47,421 bases of DNA. It comes from a virus. The notes beneath the pieces are model-generated. The model did no database searches, had not been told where the DNA came from, and saw only the letters and a list, made by a program, of their open reading frames with translations. Both the position numbers and the translations under genes were made by a program. The first letter of the stretch is position 1, and each line of letters begins with the position of its first letter. Positions 41,998 through 47,421 of this stretch are shown piece after piece. Location of the stretch: IMG/VR virus record IMGVR_UViG_3300045960_000077, positions 1 to 47,421 of that record. One strand, given 5' to 3'.

Positions 41998-42976
41998 TAT
42001 TCTCGTATGTGATGGCTCCAACCTATTCGTTAGAGCCTTCTTCTCAATGACAGATGCAATGCTTCAGAACTCTAAGAGTCAAGACACTACAGCAATCTAT
42101 GTATTCCTCCAGCATCTCCGGAAGCTAATCGATACTGAAAAGCCTGAAGAATGCTATATTATCTTTGACTTTGGCCGAGATGTTCGTAAGAAAGGGCTGT
42201 ACAAGGACTACAAGGCCAACCGTAATATTGACCTTGGTGCTCTTGCTGGATACGATCTGACGGTCAAGATGAATGAGATAGAGAGTAGAAAACGTCAGAA
42301 GGCTGTCATTATCGATATTCTTAAGACTCTGCCTGTAAAGCTAGTTATCGTCAAGCAAATTGAAGGTGACTCTCTAATAGCATATGTAGCAAAGCATTTC
42401 ACTGATAGAAACAAGACCGTGACTATTGTTTCGAATGATAAAGATTTCTATCAGCTTCTAGACCATGAAAATATCAAGATCTTCAATCCTCACAAGAAAG
42501 CATATATCGCCAGATGCAATATGGACGAAGTGTTTCCAATAAAAGACTTTCCAATCAGTTGCTATAGACTTTATAAATCAATTAGAGGTGATAGTTCAGA
42601 TAATATCCCAGGCGTTAAGCTCTTTGGTGACAAGAAAATTCAAAGCATGTTTGATTTAATGAAATCTAAAAAGCCCACAAATGTAGAAGAACTCTACCAA
42701 GAATTTGAATCAAACCCCGACTTAAAAAAGAAGTACTGGAAATATTTTGAAAACAGTAGAGACCTCCTAGAACTCAATTACAAACTTGTCGATTTGATTG
42801 ATATGGATTGGTCTCCTCAGTCTTTATCACTTATTTATGCTGCAATTGAATCTCATCCTTCATTTTCAAGAATGGATTTTATGCAAATCCTTATTAGAGA
42901 AAATATTAATACTATCCTAGCAAAGGTTGATAAATTTATTGAGCCCTTCAATAAAATGTTGCCCATCAAAGCATGA
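41990..42976 (+). CDS. 5'-3' flap exonuclease (FEN/RNase H type)
   Basis: The product is 328 residues from the ATG at 41990 (an upstream ATG at 41978 is possible). It starts 'MSDILVCDGSNLFVRAF', the classical FEN entry with Asp and the 'SNLFVRAF' turn, and has 'YIIFDFGRDVRKKGLYKDYK', 'IEGDSLIAYVAKHF', 'IVSNDKDFYQLLDH' and 'RGDSSDNIPGVKLFGDKK', the metal-binding Asp sites and helix-hairpin-helix. It removes RNA primers and flaps in replication. The family match is strong. Confidence 0.9.
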   Translation: MSDILVCDGSNLFVRAFFSMTDAMLQNSKSQDTTAIYVFLQHLRKLIDTEKPEECYIIFDFGRDVRKKGLYKDYKANRNIDLGALAGYDLTVKMNEIESRKRQKAVIIDILKTLPVKLVIVKQIEGDSLIAYVAKHFTDRNKTVTIVSNDKDFYQLLDHENIKIFNPHKKAYIARCNMDEVFPIKDFPISCYRLYKSIRGDSSDNIPGVKLFGDKKIQSMFDLMKSKKPTNVEELYQEFESNPDLKKKYWKYFENSRDLLELNYKLVDLIDMDWSPQSLSLIYAAIESHPSFSRMDFMQILIRENINTILAKVDKFIEPFNKMLPIKA

Positions 42977-44127
42977 AAATATTATCATATGGCGACCTCC
43001 ACGCCGCCAACCTCTATAGCTTTAATGTAAAAAAGTCAAAATATCAATTTACGGAATATTCACGAATTGATGAACTTTATTCTACACTTGCGTGGATAGC
43101 AAAAGTTACAAAAGATAATAGTATAATGATGACGATAAATATGGGAGATACTTTCCATCAAGCACTTAGATTCTATGTAGAGAGATATAATACAGTCGTT
43201 AAAGCTGTCAATTCAATCAATCAAAATACTCTTTCTAAGTCTGGCGTCATTATTGAGGGCAATCATGATAGGAGTGATGATGTCTCGGCTGTTGATACAT
43301 TCGAGAACGTGCAAGGGACTGTCTTAGTAAAGAATACTATAAAAGTTAAATTCATTAGTGAAATAAACTCTCACATTATTTTTGTGCCCTATATCAGAGA
43401 TCCTGAAAAGACCAGGGAAGCATTTCAATCTTTACATGAAAAATACAAAAATAGTCGGACTGACGTGTATGTATTCTGCCATCTAGATATAAAAGAAGCA
43501 TATGAGGGACTTATTTCTTCAACGTATCAACTTGGTCAGTTCAATACATATGCTGACCTTGGACTTGACATATATAAAGCCGTCTTTTCGGGACATATAC
43601 ATTTCAAGAAGCAAATCAATAACAACTTCTATTACATTGGTTCTGCATTAAATCATAATTTTGGTGACTCTTTAACGCGAAAGGGAGTAACGATAGTCGA
43701 TATTGAACCCGGCAAATATGATATAATATACAAAGAAAATCCATATTGCCCGTTCTTTGTCAAGTTTAATCTTGAAAAACCCGACAATGTTAAGTCTAAA
43801 ATAAAGGCAATTGAAGATGAAATAAACAAGTATCCAGCCACTAATGTCTACGCCCGTATATTTTCTCTTAACACAGAACAAGGCAGAAAGAAATCTAATA
43901 ATTTCATTAGAGATCATGGTCATTTATTTACAGCTTATGAAACAAAAAATCTTGATTCTGAAGACGAGTTTAGTGAAAACGATTCAATCTCTAATACGAT
44001 GGAAAACGTTAATGTCGTCGATCTCATTATTGATCACGGCACTAAAATACTTAAGTCGCAGGGAAAGACAGAATATCAAATTGAGCAATACATAACGAGG
44101 TTTAAGCGCATATGTCTGTTAAACTAG
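42973..44127 (+). CDS. SbcD/Mre11-like nuclease (T4 gp47 type)
   Basis: The 384-residue product has all metallophosphatase motifs: 'YGDLHAANL', 'NMGDTFHQ', 'EGNHDRSDD', 'VFCHLDIKEA', and 'FSGHIHFKKQ'. It pairs with the Rad50-like product of the next gene to process DNA ends for recombination. Overlap with the exonuclease is ATGA; overlap with the next gene is 16 bases. The last third is helical and would touch the Rad50 coiled coil. Confidence 0.92.
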   Translation: MKILSYGDLHAANLYSFNVKKSKYQFTEYSRIDELYSTLAWIAKVTKDNSIMMTINMGDTFHQALRFYVERYNTVVKAVNSINQNTLSKSGVIIEGNHDRSDDVSAVDTFENVQGTVLVKNTIKVKFISEINSHIIFVPYIRDPEKTREAFQSLHEKYKNSRTDVYVFCHLDIKEAYEGLISSTYQLGQFNTYADLGLDIYKAVFSGHIHFKKQINNNFYYIGSALNHNFGDSLTRKGVTIVDIEPGKYDIIYKENPYCPFFVKFNLEKPDNVKSKIKAIEDEINKYPATNVYARIFSLNTEQGRKKSNNFIRDHGHLFTAYETKNLDSEDEFSENDSISNTMENVNVVDLIIDHGTKILKSQGKTEYQIEQYITRFKRICLLN

Positions 44128-45875
44128 GCGAAATTATAATCGAAAATTTCAACTCATATCTGGGATCACATAGGATTTCATTTACTGAAAAGCAAGGCAA
44201 CCTCGTTCTCATTAAGGGCGTTGATGAATTTGATAAATCATCGAATGGCGTAGGAAAGTCGACTATTATTGATGCAATTGTATTTGCTTTTTATGGAAGA
44301 TCGCTAAAGAAAGAGCTCAACCTTGATGATCTAGTATGTAAAAAAGCTACAGAACCATTAAAGGTCATGCTGTCTTTTGTCGATTCATCGGACGGCGTTG
44401 TTAAACATTCATATATGATTGAACGGCAACGCTCGACAAAACCTTTGTTTTCTAAATGCATTCTTTATGAAGATGATATATGCATTTCTAATAACATGAC
44501 GAATACCGAAGTTCAGACGAAAATAGAGTCACTCATTGGTATGGACTATCAAATGTTCATCAACAATAACGTCTTGAACCCAGAACTCTTTAGATTTGTC
44601 AAGGGAAATAGTGCTCAAAAGATTGACATCCTTGAAAGAGTCTTGAACTTGAATATAGTAAGTAAAATATTCTTTACATTGTCAAACGTAGTAAAAGAAG
44701 ATTCAGCTGTACATCAAAAGAACGATACTGAATATTATGCATTGAAAAAATCACTTGAAAGTCTTGTCCAGCAAGAGGAAAGCGTTAATAAGAATGTTAA
44801 TGAAAACATAGAATTATTAACAAATATGAATACGAAACTTGCAGGTGAAATAAAAGAGCTAGAAACCAAGAGAGATCTTCATTCGGCTATTGTTAGTGAT
44901 CTTCACATAGTCGTTGAAAAAATAAACAGCAAGCTTGATAAACTCAATGAAAATAAAATCAAGCTCGATCAAAATATATTAGAGCATAAAAAGAAAGTTA
45001 AATATTACGAAAAAAATGAAAACTGTCATTCTTGTGGACAAGCAATCCAGAATAGAGATGCGATATTAGCTGAAGAACGAGCTAAAGTAAGAGAGCATGC
45101 AGAAAGCATGAATGCGCTTATTCTAGCAATCGACCAACTAAAGAATGACGAAAATATAGAAAAGTATGAAAAAGCTGTAGAAGCCGCCGATGAATGCACT
45201 AGACTTATAAGTGAAAAGTCTTATCAGATTAGGAACAACAACAAGAATATAGAGCGATTCAGTAACATTACATCATCAGTAGATCAAGTAGAAGAAGTAA
45301 AAGCAAAGATGGCTATTGCTTATCTAGAATATGAAGATTCTAAGAATAAGCTCGACATTACCGACTTTTGGAGAGAAATGCTTGTCCCTAAGTCTAAAAC
45401 TCGAATGACGCTGGCATCAGATCTATTAAAAGTGTTGAATGCTAATATTCAAAAACACATTAATAATTTCTATAACAAAGATTTCCATTTGCATTTCAGT
45501 ATAAATGATAACTCTATCATGGAAATAATTGAAATAGAGGGCCGTCAGTTTAAGTATGATCAACTGAGTTCGGGAGAAAAAGCTAAAGTAGACATCGTTA
45601 TTGTCATTTCACTGCTTGATATTGCTATGACGTATTTTAAGAATAATAAACTCAAATTCTTAATAGTTGATGAAGCCTGCGATCACCTCGACCTTGTTTG
45701 GTCAAAATATGTGATAGAATTTATTAAACAATATGCAGTCAATCTTAATATGATGGTGCTATTCATTTCACACCACGCTGCTGTTGAAGACATGACTTAC
45801 GTATTTGATAATACAATCACTGCAATGAAGGGTCTAGATGGTAACTCATACATCGCAAAGAATAGAGTTCATTAA
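44112..45875 (+). CDS. SbcC/Rad50-like ATPase (T4 gp46 type)
   Basis: The 587-residue product has Walker A 'SSNGVGKSTIIDA' (43-55), a coiled coil split by the zinc hook 'ENCHSCGQAIQ' (CxxC), signature 'QLSSGEKAKVDIVI' and Walker B 'KFLIVDEACDHLDLVWSKYV'. It is the partner of the SbcD-like protein coded just before. Its length fits T4 gp46 (560). The next gene starts 38 bases before its stop. Confidence 0.94.
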   Translation: MSVKLGEIIIENFNSYLGSHRISFTEKQGNLVLIKGVDEFDKSSNGVGKSTIIDAIVFAFYGRSLKKELNLDDLVCKKATEPLKVMLSFVDSSDGVVKHSYMIERQRSTKPLFSKCILYEDDICISNNMTNTEVQTKIESLIGMDYQMFINNNVLNPELFRFVKGNSAQKIDILERVLNLNIVSKIFFTLSNVVKEDSAVHQKNDTEYYALKKSLESLVQQEESVNKNVNENIELLTNMNTKLAGEIKELETKRDLHSAIVSDLHIVVEKINSKLDKLNENKIKLDQNILEHKKKVKYYEKNENCHSCGQAIQNRDAILAEERAKVREHAESMNALILAIDQLKNDENIEKYEKAVEAADECTRLISEKSYQIRNNNKNIERFSNITSSVDQVEEVKAKMAIAYLEYEDSKNKLDITDFWREMLVPKSKTRMTLASDLLKVLNANIQKHINNFYNKDFHLHFSINDNSIMEIIEIEGRQFKYDQLSSGEKAKVDIVIVISLLDIAMTYFKNNKLKFLIVDEACDHLDLVWSKYVIEFIKQYAVNLNMMVLFISHHAAVEDMTYVFDNTITAMKGLDGNSYIAKNRVH

Positions 45876-46818
45876 TATCGGAGATGCTGTCCGAGAGATT
45901 GAACGTAAATTTTCAGTCGATCCGCACTATAGAGACTGGAAAGGCAAAAAAGAAATAAACATTCGATGTCCTGAATGTAGCGTTAAAAAGTTTCATGCAC
46001 ACTATCATCTTGGTTTAAATTTCGCCAAGAATGCATATAATTGCTATCGCTGTGCATTTCACGGAAGACTTTCAGACTTTCTTAAAAAGAATGGAATACG
46101 GTATGAGACAAAAACACAGACGTTCCGACCTGAAATTATTTCGTCAACAGCTCCGAAGATTAAAATTCCAATTGATCTTGTCAGACATGAAGATATTGCT
46201 CGTAAAGCTAAAGATTATATGGTATCGCGCGGTTTTGATCTTAAATTCTTAAAACAAAACTTCAAAATTTGGCCGATAACGAATTATAATCACTATTACT
46301 TTGGATATATCATTGTAGCACTCAATGACTATGCTTTCTATGCTAGAGATTTTTTAAAAAGAGATGATAAGCAGAAGCATATCATACGTAAATCTGATAA
46401 AGAAATGAGTTTATATTATATGTATGAGAAAAATAATTCTGAAACCGTACTTGTTGTCGAATCAATGTTTAATTTAATGAAAGCCGCTCAATATGGATAT
46501 GACGCAGTCTGCATATTCGGGAAAGCGCACTGGGCAGGATTCGCTGAGTATTTGAAGAAATACAATAATCATAGGAACCTGTGCTTATGCTTCGATAAAG
46601 ATGTTATAATAAAAGATGTGGATAGGTTTATTCGTCGAGTGCAGAAAGTTACTCAATGTCCTCCGCTGTTCTATATAGATCCCAGTAATATGCCATGTAA
46701 TGATATAGCTGAGATTCGAGATAAAGAAACTTTAATAAAAACAATCAATAAGAAAAAATCTGTAGATGAGATATATCTAAACACGATGTCGATAGGAGAT
46801 TTAAATGGGAATGACTAA
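45838..46818 (+). CDS. DnaG-type primase
   Basis: The 326-residue product has a zinc ribbon 'RCPECSVKKFH' and 'YNCYRCAFHG' (Cys 44, 47, 69, 72), then a TOPRIM part with 'VLVVESMFNLMKAA' (acid and Ser-Met-Phe) and 'LCLCFDKDV' (DxD). It makes RNA primers for lagging-strand synthesis, like T4 gp61. The ATG has AAGGG five bases upstream. It is shorter than bacterial DnaG because it lacks a helicase-binding part. No helicase gene is in the window. Confidence 0.85.
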   Translation: MVTHTSQRIEFINIGDAVREIERKFSVDPHYRDWKGKKEINIRCPECSVKKFHAHYHLGLNFAKNAYNCYRCAFHGRLSDFLKKNGIRYETKTQTFRPEIISSTAPKIKIPIDLVRHEDIARKAKDYMVSRGFDLKFLKQNFKIWPITNYNHYYFGYIIVALNDYAFYARDFLKRDDKQKHIIRKSDKEMSLYYMYEKNNSETVLVVESMFNLMKAAQYGYDAVCIFGKAHWAGFAEYLKKYNNHRNLCLCFDKDVIIKDVDRFIRRVQKVTQCPPLFYIDPSNMPCNDIAEIRDKETLIKTINKKKSVDEIYLNTMSIGDLNGND

Positions 46819-47176
46819 AGCAGCTCTTGATTTTCAGCTTCAGCAAGAAACGCAAAAAGCTATTGGGGTTCTTCAAAAGAATGTCGAGCGGCTAGAAGGC
46901 ATATGCCGAGTAATTGACGGAAACATGAGACAAGCGCACATGATGGCGTATCAGGACATCATGCAACTAAGAATTCGAATAAACTTTATTTTAGATGAAT
47001 TAAAGAAAGCTAACCCAGAAATTGATGAACGCTTTAAACAATTCGCCGCAGAAGCAGCAAAACAAATGGAAAAAGAAGTTGCAGCCGCAATTGAAGCTAG
47101 AGAAAAAGCTCAAGCAGAGAAAAAGATAGAAGTAGGTGGACCAGGAAGTGAGAACACGCCAAATGTCGTGCAATGA
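46805..47176 (+). CDS. Coiled-coil protein, unknown
   Basis: The 123-residue product is helical with heptad-like spacing: 'FQLQQETQKAIGVLQKNVER' and 'HMMAYQDIMQLRIRINFILD', plus a Glu/Ala/Lys-rich helix and a Gly/Pro tail. The ATG follows GGAG at seven bases and lies inside the primase end, so translation is coupled. I do not recognise a family. It may act in replication or be a structural helper. Confidence 0.6.
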   Translation: MGMTKAALDFQLQQETQKAIGVLQKNVERLEGICRVIDGNMRQAHMMAYQDIMQLRIRINFILDELKKANPEIDERFKQFAAEAAKQMEKEVAAAIEAREKAQAEKKIEVGGPGSENTPNVVQ

Positions 47177-47421
47177 TTTTAAACGACCAGAAATAGATCC
47201 GCTTGTTGTTTCTGGAGATGAGTACTATGCCATGCAAGATAGAGTAGTACATGTAGCTATAAATGCTTTAAATGAATTACAAGGTAAATTGTTTTTGTGG
47301 CAGCAACAGAATTTCAAGAAACAAGATACTGGGATTGAATGGATGGCTTTAGGAGCCGCAGAGGAAGTAGGTGAAGTTGCCCATGTCATTTTAAAAGCCC
47401 GCCAAAAGATTCGACAACATC
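47163..47421 (+). CDS. MazG-like nucleotide pyrophosphohydrolase (3' end outside window)
   Basis: The frame begins at the ATG at 47163 (14-base overlap with the previous gene) and runs off the right edge after 86 codons. It ends with 'WMALGAAEEVGEVAHVILKA', the MazG-type helix bearing EExxE, preceded by 'LNELQGKLFLWQQQNF'. MazG-like enzymes hydrolyse nucleoside triphosphates (possibly ppGpp-related) and help phages adjust host physiology. Partial, so full domain checks are not possible. Confidence 0.75.
   Translation, partial: MSCNDFKRPEIDPLVVSGDEYYAMQDRVVHVAINALNELQGKLFLWQQQNFKKQDTGIEWMALGAAEEVGEVAHVILKARQKIRQH

Noticed and set aside
1-47421. tRNA genes, integrase, CRISPR, insertion sequences
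   Set aside because: No cloverleaf, recombinase motif, spacer array or terminal inverted repeats were found by eye; intergenic gaps are too short for most of these.

Overview
The window is a 47 kb piece of a double-stranded DNA tailed phage with a contractile tail (Caudoviricetes, myovirus form). The evidence is a full set of virion genes (small and large terminase, portal, maturation protease, scaffold, HK97-fold capsid, sheath, tube, tape measure, hub, spike, wedge) followed by a phage replication/recombination block. The DNA is AT-rich, tightly packed, and many genes overlap by 1-4 bases (TAATG or ATGA). Spanin-like membrane proteins near the left end suggest a Gram-negative host, but nothing identifies the host. 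Both ends are cut inside genes, so this is a fragment of a larger genome. Layout, minus strand (33.8 kb down to 1): a 62-residue leader ORF, a serine prohead protease, a scaffold-like protein, the major capsid protein, a strong terminator, two small collagen-like proteins, a second terminator, small virion or membrane proteins, a head-tail adaptor, a Cys-rich head-completion candidate, then two very large, charged, apparently disordered proteins (561 and 1011 residues). The tail block follows: tail terminator candidate, sheath, tube, two frameshift-linked chaperones, tape measure, hub, spike, a LysM plus gp25-like fusion, baseplate J, several fibre or adsorption proteins, two membrane proteins that may act in lysis, an Ig-like protein, and a long collagen-like fibre running off the left edge. 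Layout, plus strand (34 kb to the right edge): small terminase, a Vsr-like nuclease, large terminase, portal, an unknown gene, an SSB with a bacterial-type C-terminal tip, a RecA/UvsX recombinase, a sigma factor of the late-gene (gp55) type, a 59-residue ORF, a 5'-3' flap exonuclease, the SbcD/SbcC (gp47/gp46) pair, a DnaG-type primase, a coiled-coil protein and the start of a MazG-like protein. The roughly 240 bp between the two blocks holds the divergent control region. How it fits together: the plus strand makes the DNA-processing and packaging machinery plus the sigma factor, which may switch on the minus-strand late genes; a 13-base TATAAA-containing motif occurs before two late units. 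The most unusual part is a family of modular, lysine- and acid-rich proteins (scaffold at 31.6-32.6 kb, proteins at 24.7-26.6 and 21.6-24.7 kb) that share an amphipathic 'SID-LL-K' helix, an 'LKNAS' module, 'LEK[SGA]' motifs and one closely similar DNA segment. One of them seems to be extended by a -1 frameshift on an A9 run. The protease and the capsid protein also share a distinctive FGSSNY...SLRxE motif. I infer a prohead-core or internal-protein system processed by the protease; that is a hypothesis from sequence patterns only.
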